Of a stretch of DNA of 64,000 nucleotides, positions 12,141 through 24,634 are shown one piece after another. The DNA is taken from assembly GCF_000204055.1 (NCBI RefSeq), contig NW_006768766.1, positions 466,706-530,705 of the forward strand, given 5' to 3'. Numbering within the stretch: position 1 is the stretch's first letter; the number at the start of each line of letters is the position of its first letter. Source of the DNA: Melampsora larici-populina 98AG31. Taxonomy: Eukaryota; Basidiomycota; Pucciniomycetes; Pucciniales; Melampsoraceae. Position numbers and translations under genes: made by a program. The notes below the pieces were generated by a model. The model made no database searches, was not told the origin of the DNA, and saw only the letters and a list, made by a program, of their open reading frames with translations.

Positions 12141-13942
12141 ATGTCAAGTTTACAAAATCAACAAGAAACAAGAAATGGTAAACTATTTCAGAACAACTTA
12201 TCATCTTCAACTTCAAACTTAACATTAGAACATCAACAACAACAACATCATCATCATCAAAGTATTCCAAGAATCTCTAATATCAATTTAAATCCAATCG
12301 ATCCAAAACTACAATCAAATCAAACTATCAAACCATCTTCAAGTCATCAAATCTCTAAAGCTTCATTCAATCGATCTAATCTCAAAAGACCTTCAACTAC
12401 TCAAACTCAAGCTTCATTTAAAGAATCAGATCAAATCAATCTAGGTAGACCAAGGATCAGTTCAACAGATGGTTTCACTCTAGCCACTCCATATGAACAT
12501 CCCAAACCACGTCAAGCACGTCTTCCAACTCTTACGCCTCAAACCATACCTAACACTACCACTTCCACATCAAAATCATTACCAAGCTTACCTAACGCTA
12601 CTGTCGAACTTTCACCTGCTTCATGTATGTATTGGTCAAAAGCATCGATCCATGGAACTAAATTAATTAAACCATTAAGAGCTCATACATCTACACTTGT
12701 GAATGATTCGATATGGATCTTTGGAGGAACAGATTTAGTAGGATGTTTTAAAGATGTTTGGAAATTAGATTTAGAAACCTTAAGTTTCAATAAATTAAAG
12801 TGTAGAGGGTTTGATGAAGATTCCAATAATAGCAGTAATAACAATACTCATCATCATCATTCATTAGATGATCTTAAATTAAATGGATCTCATCATCGAT
12901 CTAATCCACCTCATTCGTTTATGAAACCTAATCCGAAAGACCATCTTCCTCCTCCTTGTAGGGCTCATTCGGCTACCCATCTAGACGGTCGGATCTTTAT
13001 CTTTGGTGGTGGTGATGGACCTAATTACTTTGATGATCTCTATTACCTAGACACAGGTAAGCGATCTGTTTCCAAATCCTCTGAACCAAACCTCATAGCT
13101 CACCTTTTCTTTTTGTTTCATTCTAGTTTCATTAGTCTGGACTAAACCTAGAATAGAAGGAACCAGACCATCGACCCGAAGAGCTCATGCTACTGTTCTC
13201 TATGGAAACCAATTGATCATCTTTGGTGGAGGAAACGGATCGAGAGCGTTGAATGATGTTCATGCACTCGATCTAACCGATCTGAACCAATTAGAATGGA
13301 GAGAATTAGGTATCAAAGGTCAATCTCCTTTAAACAGAGGATATCATAGTGCTAATCTGGTAGGTAGTAAGTGTGTGATCTTTGGTGGAAGTGATGGTGG
13401 GGAATGTTTTAGTGATATTCATATTTTGGATTTAGGTGTGTTTTTGATTCTCACTTTCTCCAAAAAAAGATTGAATGAAGTCAAGAAAAACTAATGTGAT
13501 GTTGTTGTTTTTTGTTTAGAAAATCTTACTTGGATTCAAGTCGATGTAGATTTACCTATGCCAAGATTAGCACATACATCAACTCAAGTTGGATCTTACT
13601 TATTCATCATCGGAGGTCATGATGGGGAAGACTATACCTCAGAAGTGAAATTATTCAACCTAGGTAAACCCACTGAATCCATTCGATTCTTCTATCCTCC
13701 GAATCACTAACTTTTGGTGTGTGTTTTTTACAGTTACATTACAATGGGAACCTAGAACGGTTAAAGGTCAAGCACCTCCTCGGATTGGCTATCATACTAC
13801 TACACTTCATGATTCGAGATTGATCGTTATTGGGGGGTTTGATGGTCGTCAAGTCTTTGATCAGGTTTGGTGTTTGGAATTGGCTTCTTCGGCTTATTTA
13901 CCTCAGGTTACGAATTTTACGATTCCGATTGATGAGATTTAA
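12141..13942 (+). CDS. Kelch-repeat beta-propeller protein
   Basis: The exons are 12141-13056, 13127-13435, 13520-13663 and 13734-13942; all three introns are phase 1 and the product is 525 aa. The first 150 residues are low-complexity (Gln/His runs, Ser/Thr/Asn-rich). At least six kelch repeats follow, each with the diagnostic GG pair: SIWIFGGTD, RIFIFGGGDGPNYFDDLY, LIIFGGGNGSRALNDV, CVIFGGSDGGECFSDI, YLFIIGGHDGEDYTSEV and LIVIGGFDGRQVFDQV. Kelch repeats fold into a propeller that binds other proteins; fungal members act in cell polarity and signalling, but no BTB, F-box or coiled-coil partner domain is visible to choose between roles. A long Ser/His-rich insert interrupts the blade between the first two repeats. 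The start is the first ATG in a clear leader. The family is certain, the specific role unknown. Confidence 0.92.
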
Positions 13943-16857
13943 GGTTTTTTGAGCTTTGGAAGTTTTGGGGGGACGGGACGGGGCGGGTTGGGTTGGGTTG
14001 GGTGATTGTTTTTTTTGGTTTTGGATTTGGGTTGGAGGATTTGGTTTGGTTTCGTTTTTGTGAGTGAGTAGAATTGATATGATTTAAATAATAAATTTAA
14101 AAAGGTTTTTTTTTCAATCAAAGGAATTAGAAAACTTTTATTTTGCATTTTGTATTTCGGTTTGTTTGTTTTTCTTTTGAAACAAAGCATTATCCAGATT
14201 CTCTTAAATTCTTTGTGTGTGTGTGTGTGATTGTGTGTTTTTCTATCTCTTTTGTTTTTGATCTCGTTTATTGTTTCTGGTTTATATCGTTATAAAGCGT
14301 TTCTGTTGATTGATTGGTTGAATGGATGAATGAATGAAAAAAAAATGAAAAAATGATTCCAATATTTTGCAAAACCAAAACCAAATCGAATTTGATTCAA
14401 TCCATGTATTTCACCCTTTGAAAAAACACCACTTCACTTCAACCACTACCATGACCACTTTGACTTTGACTATGTACAACATAGAACTAATACCTTCACA
14501 TATCCTTGGTCAGACTTGTCTTGTCATACTTAAATCATGTACATAACTCCTCAGAGGTCATCCTTCCTAGCTCAATGTATTCATAAGAGCTTGCATAACT
14601 GTCCCCCAGCTGTCTCTTATACCTTTCCAAAATAAATTATGTTTTGTTTCTTATTATTGCTCTACTCTGTTTTTATTTTTTGAGTTGATGCATTTTGTAA
14701 TAGCAGACATTTGTTTGAACTTAAGCCTACAAGTGCTTTGGATTCTACTGCTTTCAGGTCTAAGAAGCAAGTGAGATGGTTAGTAATGAGGGATATCACT
14801 GGTATCCTCACTATAGCCCTGCAACCTTGACTTGCTAACCCCCAACCTGCTTTTCACAGCTACCTCCCAACTGCCTTTCACACAGCCAGCAAATTTGCCA
14901 ACTACTGTCTTTTGTCGTGGGATGAATACCCCTGCTTAGGAGATGACTCTCACCAAAGCTTACGAGCTTCCCATATTTCAGGCCGTCCTAGACAGCTTTT
15001 GACAGGGTCTTGATCAAGGAATACCTCATCATATCTTAAGAGACAATGATATAAATGAGGTAATACCTTTCTGCATACCTAAGAATCATTCTTTAGAAAT
15101 CTTAGCAGTGCCAGTGGATAAAATTTGTAGAACAATGGCAGATAAGGTATGAGCAAAGAGAATGGTTGAACCTTTTTACCAGAGACAAGTGGTTTCTATA
15201 TTTCTATTCTTCCAAACTAGCCCAATAGACACCATTATGTATAAACAATGAATGTTCTCTTTGACCTATAAATGTCTATTCTACCCAACACGTAAACAAA
15301 AGCCTCATTTACCTTTAGTAAACTCTTTTGTAAATGCCAAAAAGTTTAAACCAACTTGGGATGATTTCAAGATGGTTGCAGTGTTCTTTTTCTCTTTGAA
15401 CAAGAATTGATTGTTGACTATCTTTTATTTGGAGAAGGCCTAATGACAGATACTAACCTTGATGTCTTGATGGTTGTATCTAATAATCCTGGACCTCAAT
15501 AGTAACATCTAGATATTCAAATCACAAGAAAATCATGATTGCTGACTTTGATATTTTCATTGTATTTTCTGGGGTAAATGTATCACTTTATGGTAACATG
15601 TCACTTTGCAAATAGTGATTATGCAATGATATGTGTATGCAGCATTATGTCAATTCTTACAAGCAATATAAAACCTTTAGGGTTTCCCAAGCCAAGAAAG
15701 ATGTGAAATCCATATCAACAAATATTTAGTGATTGCAATATTTGAATATCATCTACTGTTTTATTACCTTATGGTTTCCCTCCCATTCCCTCAACATAGT
15801 ATGTATTGTGCTGCATCCAGAAATTATACCTATTTCCCTTCTCATATTGAACTTCCCCACATTGGTGCCAACACAAGAATTCCACTAGCAGAAGCTCTTA
15901 ACATTAAAGTACTCTTATTGGGATCCTGCTCACTAACATTGACAATGTTATAGTCTCACCTTTTACAAGGTTGGAAGCCCAATACATTACACAGCTACAA
16001 TAGTGTGGTCCAGACGTTTTTGAAATTTTACAAAAACAATAGAAAATTGCCTTTTTTACTGGCATCACTAGTCATCATTTATGATTTCTGCCTTTCAGTC
16101 GGAAGAACTGAAGACGGCAAATCAGCCCACATTATATCTGTCAAGAGACTGTCAAAATACCTTTCCGGACTGCAAGCTTGGCACTTATTTCACAATGCAA
16201 AATACCCTCATTCAACACGTGACGTTGTGAAAGTCAGTGTTGCGAGCGTCAGAACGAGCAGACACGATGATTTCTCAGAAACACAAGAAAACCCAGCCTG
16301 TATGACCAGTTCACCAAAAGCCACCATTCGCTCTACTTTTTTGTTAGTCTCAGGAAAGTTTCAGAGCGTGTTAGTCTCAGAAGAAGACTGATACGGTTGT
16401 TATGACTGAAGACATGGGACTTAGGAGGTACTTTAAGCAATGCATAAAGAAAGCTCTGTAGAGGTCGTTAGGCTCCTCCTGGCCATGCTGTTGCCGTATA
16501 AGAGAATACCAAATGCGCGTCCGGTAGCATCATTTATACGTATGTTATAATTGTTCTTCTCAGACTTGCAAGTGCCTTTATATACTTGAGTGCCATCGTG
16601 ACCATTGGCAACTACCCTCATCATTCAAATCCTGATCATACGGCTTTTGTATCCACCGTCTTCTCTGGAGACCGTTTTGATTGAGCGCTACCTCCTGCTC
16701 CCTCTCCGTTGAGAGCAAGAGGAATGTTGTATAAGAACTGGAGTCTTATTAGCCTCCTTTGCAATGCGTTCCTCTCGGTAAACTCTTATTCATATTAGAT
16801 TTTCGCAAGTTGAAAGACATCCATCAACATTATTCTTCCTCTCTTAATATTATCACA
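13943..16857. other. Intergenic; G-rich 3' flank of the kelch gene, otherwise no gene
   Basis: Just after the kelch stop codon, 13967-14003 is a run of GGG blocks, ending GGGTTGGGTTGGGTTGGG, that could form a G-quadruplex in the transcript. Beyond it the DNA is AT-rich with short unsupported frames. One of 128 codons (16005-16391) starts hydrophobic but has no motif. Nothing else is recognised. Confidence 0.45.
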
Positions 16858-17634
16858 ATGCTCCTCGGCTTTCTTAAGATTTCCCTTGTACTCTTTTCCC
16901 TAATGATTCATGACGTGTTAGGCGATGAGCCCGCACCGGTCCGGGACTGTATTCATAAGCTGGCATTAACTGGAAATGGTAGAGCAGGTATGTATGCGAG
17001 GTCATCAAAATCATCATCCCTCTAGCACCTTAATCAGCATAACCTACACTCATGGCTAATTCAGACCGCTTTTTTGATCGCCCACATTCATAGGATGTAC
17101 GGCTGCCGATGGCCATACGTATGACTGCGCTGCTAAATCTTGCTGGTGTCAAGGTAAGCAGTCAAGAATCCAATCATGTTTTTTTGAATGTCCAATAGGA
17201 CTGATCACAAGCTGGAATTTGATTTATAAACTTCATCTTAGGTCATAATTACATTCGAATGACTGAATGTCAGCTCGTAGGATCGCGCGATAAAGGCTTT
17301 AGTACTCAAGACTGTGTTCAAACTGAATGGATACACAGTGACCTGACTAAGCAGTATCGCAGTCAGTATTTTGAACCTCTTGAATGATTTTATAACTTGA
17401 TAGAACAGCTCTCTTGTTAAAGAATTGTTCTGTTTGTTTTTCAAAACTATGAATTCGAATCCTCTTCAGCGTGTATAAATCCTAGAGGTGTACCCTATAA
17501 TTGCGCTTTTAATGCTCATAATATTCCTCTCAATATCGGTCAGTTCCATTCATCATCCGATTTCAAAATATTCAAAATTAACTGAATCAGTCGATTTCTT
17601 TTCACTTTCAGGATGTATGGATTGCAAAGCATGA
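16858..17634 (+). CDS. Small cysteine-rich secreted protein (effector candidate)
   Basis: Five exons (16858-16987, 17094-17153, 17242-17361, 17470-17538, 17612-17634) give 133 aa. The four introns all have GT-AG ends and all are phase 1. Residues 1-22 are a typical signal peptide (MLLGFLKISLVLFSLMIHDV-LG). The mature part holds 11 cysteines at 31, 45, 55, 60, 62, 73, 88, 105, 115, 128 and 131. Exons 2 and 4 each begin with the same pattern, C-x4-G-x2-Y-[DN]-C-A (residues 45-56 and 105-116), so the gene contains a duplicated exon module. Rust fungi secrete many small cysteine-rich proteins during plant infection; membership of that class is inference from size, signal and cysteines. The start is the Met that begins the hydrophobic run, the downstream one of two in-frame Met codons (the other is at 16759). 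I do not recognise a named family. Confidence 0.78.
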
Positions 17635-18501
17635 TAAATGACTGGGACAAGACTCCACTCCTTCCTCACCGCCTATTGGCCTATGAAGAATATGTAAAAA
17701 GATAAAGAGCCCTTTGAGAGTGGTCTCGGATGTATGTTACTTATCGTATCAATTTTTTTTTGAATTTCAAGCTTTTAAGATGAGCCGAGCTCTCAAACAA
17801 AGGCAGCTTGAGTCTGAGATGTCTCCCTCGTCTGTATCCTGCTAGACGAATGAAAGAGTCTTTCAATGCTTTTTTAACTCAACCAGTTGGCGAAATCAAT
17901 ATTGATGACCTTTCAAATCCAATCCTTGTGTGCATGTATGCGTCAACTTGGTCAAGGTGTAGATCTACCCATCTTCTACTCAAACAAGGCAAGGTAGCTC
18001 CGTGAATGCCAGCCCACGTTTCAAACACAGGTGATCATCAGCTTGAAACCAGATTCTCGTTCAAAAACCAAGGTTCGTCCGGTGAATGTGGACTAGATCG
18101 TGAGGTTGTTCATGTATGACTTTCAAGTTTCACATCGATACATACCTTCTTTCCACTTCTTTTGACTTTCTTCGATGTTCGACTACTATTTTTATTCCTC
18201 ATTTCTCGTCTCTGAATTTTTGCTTGACTCTCTATTTTGTACACACAAGCCAAGGGCATGTAGTAGAGTGTGAAACAAACACAACAAATTGCAAACCTTT
18301 CACACTAAAGAACAAAAGCTGATCATCAGAGTGGAGAAAATTTCTATCAAGGAGAAAGGTGATACTCTACTTTGGCGATCAAGTTGAGAAGATAATTGAT
18401 CTGATTGATGATTTGAAACCATCATATACCAGGTGAAATTGATGATGATAAATGGTTATTTAAAAGAGAAGTTGATACAAATCTAAATGATTTGTTTGAA
18501 G
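17635..18501. other. Intergenic, with a possible decayed Cys-containing exon
   Basis: No intact gene is seen. At 18065-18322 a reading (SSGECGLD, intron GTGAGG...CAAG, then HVVECETNTTNCKPF, stop at 18320-18322) resembles the 3' end of a small cysteine-containing gene, but no signal-peptide exon could be joined to it. A similar tail lies at the matching place before the second mucin gene (about 24030-24080). Confidence 0.35.
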
Positions 18502-18937
18502 TGGTTGTCTGGTAGTTAAGAATGTTAAGAAGTGGGTGAGACTAGAATGCTGAGAAACAACTACCGAAGTTGAAATTAATTTCTTCATGCATAGTTCTTT
18601 TGTAAAAGATTGATATCGATCGAAGTTCGGTTGATGAGACGATCAAACTTTCATCTTCAAGTCATTCATTTCGAAACTTTCGAGTTCTCATTCACTTTTC
18701 TTCACTCACCTTTGTTTGATGTGATCACAAATCCCATTCCAACCTAACCAATCACCATTTCCAAATATCCCATTCGAATTTCTTTGTGTGTTCTTCTTGT
18801 AGGAAGCCAATGGAAAACCATTCTGCATAAAACGGAATGATGACCCTAACTTTCTATCTTCTATTCCATTGAACTTATGTAACGAAACCATTTCTTGCAA
18901 AACATTTTTCTTCTCTTCTTGAAGATTTCTTCTCTTA
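18502..18937 (+). promoter_or_regulatory. Upstream region conserved between the two mucin-like genes (copy 1)
   Basis: This stretch aligns with 24206-24634. Shared words in the same order include GTTGTCTGGTAGTTAAGAAT, AGCATGCTGAGRA-like and CTACCGRAGTTGARATT, TTTGTAAAA..TTGATATC, and CAAATCC..ACC near the start codon. Non-coding conservation upstream of both paralogues suggests the promoter was duplicated with the gene and kept. Individual factor sites cannot be named. Confidence 0.6.
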
Positions 18938-21094
18938 ATGCGTTCACCTTTTCAGTGGAAGATTTTTGTATATTTTCTCTTTAATTCTCACTCAATTTTA
19001 GTTCTTGCAAAAAAACACTTCATTTCTCCAACATCTTGGGTAAGTTTAAACATTTTGATCTTTCAAGTTTGAAGAAAGAAAAATATTTCTGATTATAAAA
19101 AATTTAACTGATCTTTTTTGTTTATCTTTTGTTTTTTTTAAAAGAGCTCACAACCTCGCAGTAAACATTCTTCATCATTGCCAATACAAAGTCAAACTGG
19201 TTCAACTTTTGATATTCCAAATCGCGATATAACAACAAGTTCAGAAGAATCAGTAGATGATGATTCACTTATCGGCTCATCATCAATTCATCCTAATCTT
19301 CATTCGTCTAGTTCCAATTCTAGTCTTACAAACTCTATAGAACCTGATCCATCAACTTCTTCGACGGATCCGTCAACATTATCTAGCAACATTCTTGAGG
19401 ATTCGTCGTCATCAAACAACCTTCTTCCTGAGACTCCTTCCTCTTCACCTGTGTCATCAATATCATTTCGTCCCGTTGATCTGCAATCATCACCCTCAAG
19501 ATCTTTGCCTGATAGTTCACCATCTTCAAGTTCTCTTCCTGATAAGACATCGTCCTCAACCTCTCTTGGTGACAGCTCTTCATCCTCAAGCTCTCTTCCT
19601 GATAGTTCATCATCCTCAAGCTCTCTTCCCAGTAGTTCATCATCCTCAAGCTCTCTTCCCAATAGTTCATCATCCTCAAGCTCTCTTCCTGATAGTTTAT
19701 CATCCTCAAGCTCTCCTCCTGATAGTTCATCCGCAATAGGCTCTTTTCCTGATAGCTCATCGTCATCAGACTTTCAGCTTCCTGATAGCCCACCGTCATC
19801 AGACTTTGAGCTTCCTGATAGCTCTTCATCAGAATCACTATCAAGACCTGTTCTGGATACTCGATCAGCATCTTCATCATCTCCAACCTCTACTTTAGAA
19901 AGCTCACCTTCACCTTCTGAATCGATCTTTCTTCCCGATTCTACTTCTTCGTCAACTGTTTTCGATGCTGCAGATTCATCGTCTACAGCTACAAGCACAA
20001 GGTCTTCAACTACCTCATCTCCATTGGGATCAACAAAGACAACAATCACGACGTCAAATACGACATCCCCATTGGGATCAACAATAACGACCACAACGAG
20101 TTCAAATTCCTCGCTCCCATTGGAATCATCGTCTTCAACTAACTCGTCTCCAGCAGGAGCCTCAGAGTCAACTTCATCGTCTCCAGTGGGGTCATCATCA
20201 ACCACAACCTCATCTACAGAGGGTTCATCAACGACAACAAGCTCGTCTCCAGCAGGATCCTCAGAGGCAACTTCCTCGTCTCCGGAAGCGTCATCAACCA
20301 GAAGCTCATCTCCAGTGGGGTCGTCATCGACAACTACCTCATCTCCACTAGAGTCATCATCATCATCTTCAAGGCCTTCCCGTGATCCATCTGGAATTGG
20401 AGCTCAAGCACCAGCGACATCACTACAGCAAGCAAACCGGCTCAGAAACCCTCAAAGGGTCAACTCAACATCAGTAAAATCAAGTACAAATTCATCTAGT
20501 GTATCAAAAAATGCTTCACACGTTATCATAGCTGCATCACCACCACCACCATTTACGAAACCAACCAAAGGAGAAGAGTAATTGTTTTTCCCCTTTGAAT
20601 TAAACAGTTGAGCATAAACTGACTTTTCGTTTGAAAATAAAACTTGGTTCTTCACATTTTGGATTTGATAGACAACATGCATATCATTCTAAACCAAAAC
20701 AATTAGGTATCTTAATTGGTTCAATAATCTTAGTTGTGATTGTTGGTTTAGGAATCATAAGTTTTGCATATCATAGATACAAAGTGGCCAAACAACTTAA
20801 ACTTTCAAGGTAAGCTTCTTCCTATTAAGTTTTAATGATTTCCATGAATGCTGAATCTTGGTTTTCTTTTGATTTCTCTATAGAAAAATTCAATTGAACT
20901 CACAACTTTATATGGCTCAGCAAAACCAAAACCAAAACCAATCTCAACATCAAAATCAACACTTAAGTCAAGTTGGTGAATTTGGTAAAAGAGGTACAGT
21001 TATGATTGGTAAAGGAGTTGGTAGTAGACCTTGGCTTGATCAACAACAAGAAACCCAACCACAAACCCAACCACACCAAACCACAAGTGTATAA
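18938..21094 (+). CDS. Mucin-like Ser-rich single-pass membrane protein (copy 1)
   Basis: The exons are 18938-19039, 19145-20577, 20672-20809 and 20884-21094, giving 627 aa. Exon 1 is a signal peptide (MRSPFQWKIFVYFLFN...ILVLA) ending in Trp at the intron. Exon 2 is almost all Ser, Thr, Pro and Asp/Leu, with a 10-aa tandem repeat (DSSSSSSSLP) at about 19570-19740, and should be heavily O-glycosylated. Exon 3 (138 bp) carries one transmembrane helix at residues 523-545, followed by basic residues (HRYKVAK). The 82-aa tail is Gln-rich and contains LNSQLYMAQQN and SRPWLDQQQ. This is the architecture of a type I surface mucin, as in fungal wall sensors, but no sensor family is identified. It has a tandem paralogue at 24635-27833 with the same exon plan. 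The start is chosen because it gives the signal peptide and a phase-0 join. Confidence 0.82.
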
Positions 21095-24000
21095 CCCCCC
21101 GCTTTGTTTGCTTCTTCTTCTTCTGGATCTCATTCTTGGGTAATTTGAGTGTTTTTTCTCTCTCAGTCTCTCTTTCGGGTTTTATGTTTATAAATTTGTT
21201 ACATAATTATTCTTTGATTCAAAGAAGAAGGTTTTTTTTTTGATTTCGAATTTGTTTTTATGCATTTAATCTTTCCTTTTGATTTTTTTGTCTTGATGAT
21301 TGTTTTAATTGTATTTATTGTATACAATGAATTTTTTCAAATTGATCTTTGAGTGTAAAATAATACAAAGCAGGACATCTTTTATTTTTAGTTTTGTGTC
21401 TAGAAAAGTCAGATTTTGTCCTCAAATTTTATTCATGTTGGTGTTGAAAATAATCAGAATTGTGCAGTGCATTTTTACCAAATTATAGGTGTTGAAAATT
21501 CTCTGAATCAGTTAGATTCAGCGCATATTCTAGGTAAAATTTTGACCTTTGTGACATGAATGCTTGGTCTGGGTTTATTTGTGAGGTATCATCATCAACA
21601 AGATTGCTCAATGGTACAATCAAGAAAAGCACAAGTTAAAGTCAATGGCCACAAAGAGGATGAATAGTGGGTTACTCATTTTCTTGTTTCCTCTTATGGG
21701 ATTGTCTTTTATCCTTGTCTACTTAAATAAAAACTTGTGTTTCATCCTTGCCTAGGTATATCAAAACTTGTTTTTCCTTTTGGTTTACATACTTGAAAAG
21801 TGCTCCCCTCAATGGGTCACGTTTCCATGCTTACCGTGCTTCTGAGAGCTGGCCCATAGCAGGGCTGTTTTTACGCTAGCCCTGTCCGTATGCCAAGGTG
21901 TGACTGTGCAAGATTGGGGCCAGTCCTAGGTCAACTTTGTGAGGTAGGTGTTGGAGAAGATTCTTTTTGGGACAGGACCAGAGTTGCGGCTTTCAATGTT
22001 GTAATTGTTGACACAAACCTCAACAGGATCTTTCCAGGCTCCTAACATGATATTAGACATTCCTTGGGTTTTCTTGTTCAAATAATTCTTGTTGAAACTT
22101 ACGACTATTCAGGAAACTGGAAAAAGTCAATCTTATCCCAGGGGAAATCCTCAATATGGGAAGTTGTACCTTGCATCTGAGATGATGATGATTTTAATTG
22201 TGATTTTGGTTGAATTTTTTTCAAAATTTGTGAAAAATAAAGATCAGACAGATAAGAAGATCTGATTTATGGCATACAGTCATGGATCCTGGGATTTCCA
22301 ATTTTGAGTGTCTTTTTTTGTTTTTCAAGTGTGAATGGACATCAATCTGGTTGTTAAACCCAAAAAAAACCCAGTAAAATGAGTGGGCTTTACTTGTTAA
22401 TTGATCAAAGAAAAGGTCACCCAAGCTAATTTGAGTATTGCTAATTAAGAATTCAAAAATAATTGACTTGGTCATCTTGGGTATTTTAGACATTTGTTGA
22501 GGTTCTATTTTGCTGTGAGCAGGAGTATTGTCTTCTTATAGGATGATGGAGTACATACAAGAAATTTATGATGATAAGGTTTTAGGATCACAAAATTAAT
22601 AAGAAACAAACTTGTAAAGAACTGGTTTTGATTTATTTCAAGAATTATGATCAAGCTATAACTTGCTGCAAATTCTGAGCAAATTGATTTTCAAAACAAC
22701 TTGTGACATAGGTGAGGTGACAGCTTGAAGAAATCAAATTGGCTTGATTCAAATCCACATCTCTTCAATTTGCTTTGATTCTCAATCATAAATCTTTGAA
22801 GTTGGTCACAAAGACTCAAAATATTTAATCAAGAAGAGTAGGCTTAATCAACACCAGTGCTCATTGTTTCTATCATCAAAGCTCATGATCCTCATAAACA
22901 CCCTCAGAATCTAAAAATCGAAGTCTGCTTTCAAATCACTTTTGAAACTTGAAGTCTTTCAAACTCCTTCTGATAAAAAGCTTATCATCAAAATTAGTTA
23001 AACAGTCTACACAATGGTAGGTTTTTTTAGGTTTTTTTCTTAGCTGGTTTTACCTTTGAGTTTGACAAGATTTTTTTCATTGTGATTGTGAATGACATAA
23101 TGGATGACGGTGTAGCTCGCATCGGGTCGGACTTTTCGACGCGGTCCCTCACAGGGCACATCAGTCGGCAAGGCCAATTGTGCTCGCTGAGTTCCTTGAA
23201 GTTTTTTGGCTCGGCTGCCCTTTCTAATGTTCAAGTCAAGGCGACATGAAAATAATGATTTTGAAGCTACACACAAGATACCCAAACAGAAAACATGAAG
23301 GGTGCATCGAGGTCAATGGAGCTTAAACTAAATTATCATACCCCATTGAGGATGTCATCCGATAAACGAATCGGCGAGAAGTGGAACTTGTGATAGGTGT
23401 CGTTTCCTTTACGCTTCCGGCATGTCGACTCGAATCATATTAAGAAGTCGATATACAACTAGACCCTTCAAGGCAGGTCATTCAACCTCTATTTGATTTC
23501 CAAATCTATTTGATATATCCCGAGAAAAAGGACATCTTACAAAAAGATTCAATACGACGAGCTGAAGCAGTACAGTAAGATGAAAATGTGCGTGGTATAA
23601 GAATCGCATTCGATTTTAAAGCGCTGTAGCTGCTGTAGGTCAACAAAGGTTCAAAGTGCATCTGGATGAGAAAGCGGACGATGTGAGTTGGACTGATGAA
23701 TATCAGCAGGACAATAACAAACTTCGTTGCAGAAGTGTTTTCTCGATCGCCAATTTCATGAATATTCGATGATCTGAGAAGTAAAGAAGATGACAAAGGG
23801 TCTATCATCCACCAACATCCACCCGTGCTTCAAATGCCGCAGAATCCATCATCTTGTCCTCCAAAGACATTCAGTCAAATGTCCCGGAAATGCATATCTC
23901 ATGCGCACCTTGAGTTTCATCTCCATGCCTTCCGCTCTCCCTTTTCAATTGTTATTGTCCTCCATTTATGGCCTCTTAGTTCTTAGCTCTTCCTCTACCA

Positions 24001-24205
24001 ATGATTTACATCATGAGGTGAAGCTATCAATACAAGCTGTGGGCATAAACTCAAGTGTGATATAAATTGCAAAGCTATCGCCCCGAGTTAAAGATGCCAG
24101 CCATAAAAGCGAAGACAGTACTTAGAGAACAGTTAAGATGATCACTTGTATCGGGGACTTGATGATGACGACTGGGTATTCGAGAAGATCCATAAATTGG
24201 CTTGT
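21095..24205. other. Intergenic between the mucin-like paralogues; no intact gene
   Basis: The 3' flanks of the two mucin genes share a TTTCAATTGTATTTATTGTA word (21304 and 28005 areas), further evidence of duplication. A GC-richer patch at 23090-23240 has no recognised content. At 23925-24080 a hydrophobic, signal-like start (MPSALPFQLLLSSIYGLLVL) is followed, after a one-base shift, by CGHKLKCDINCKAIAPS and a stop; this may be a broken small secreted protein gene. No other gene can be supported. Confidence 0.4.
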
Positions 24206-24634
24206 AGTAGTTGTCTGGTAGTTAAGAATGTTAAAAGGAGATGACGCCAGCATGCTGAGGACCCTGTTAACCAGCTACCGGAGTTGAGATTGATTTATGT
24301 TCTTCTGAAGTTTGTAAAATCTTTGATATCAATCAAAGTTCGTTCGATCAGGCAATCACAATCTGTCCTTCATATCACATCACTGACTTCTAAGTTCCTC
24401 GTCACTCACTTATTTAATCTTTTGCTTCAACCACAAATCCTAACCCAACCGAAGAAATAAGTAATTCTACAATACCCCACATAAATAAATTGGTGTTTGT
24501 TTCCTACAGACCGAAAGCCAAACCATTCTGAATGGAATAAAGGCCGCAAATAGTACATTCATTTTCATTGAATTCATGCACCGAACCCTTTGCAAAGTCT
24601 ATCAGTATCTATTGATATTCAGCAAATCTTCTTC
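24206..24634 (+). promoter_or_regulatory. Upstream region conserved between the two mucin-like genes (copy 2)
   Basis: It matches 18502-18937 over about 430 bp with scattered substitutions and small gaps, beginning with the same GTTGTCTGGTAGTTAAGAAT word and ending at the start codon (ATGCGTTCA in both genes). Conservation is best in the distal 120 bp and near the leader. Confidence 0.6.

Noticed and set aside
16005..16391. 128-codon plus-strand frame with a hydrophobic N-terminal part
   Set aside because: The hydrophobic run is not placed like a signal peptide, there is no motif, and no spliced continuation was found.
17440..17470. tRNA-like AATTCGAATCC word
   Set aside because: It falls in an intron of the secreted-protein gene and no acceptor or anticodon stem can be folded around it.
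19300..20205. Long Asp/Glu-rich minus-strand frames across the first mucin gene
   Set aside because: They are the complement of TCA/TCT serine codons, which read as Asp/Glu/Arg on the other strand; no splice or start context supports them.
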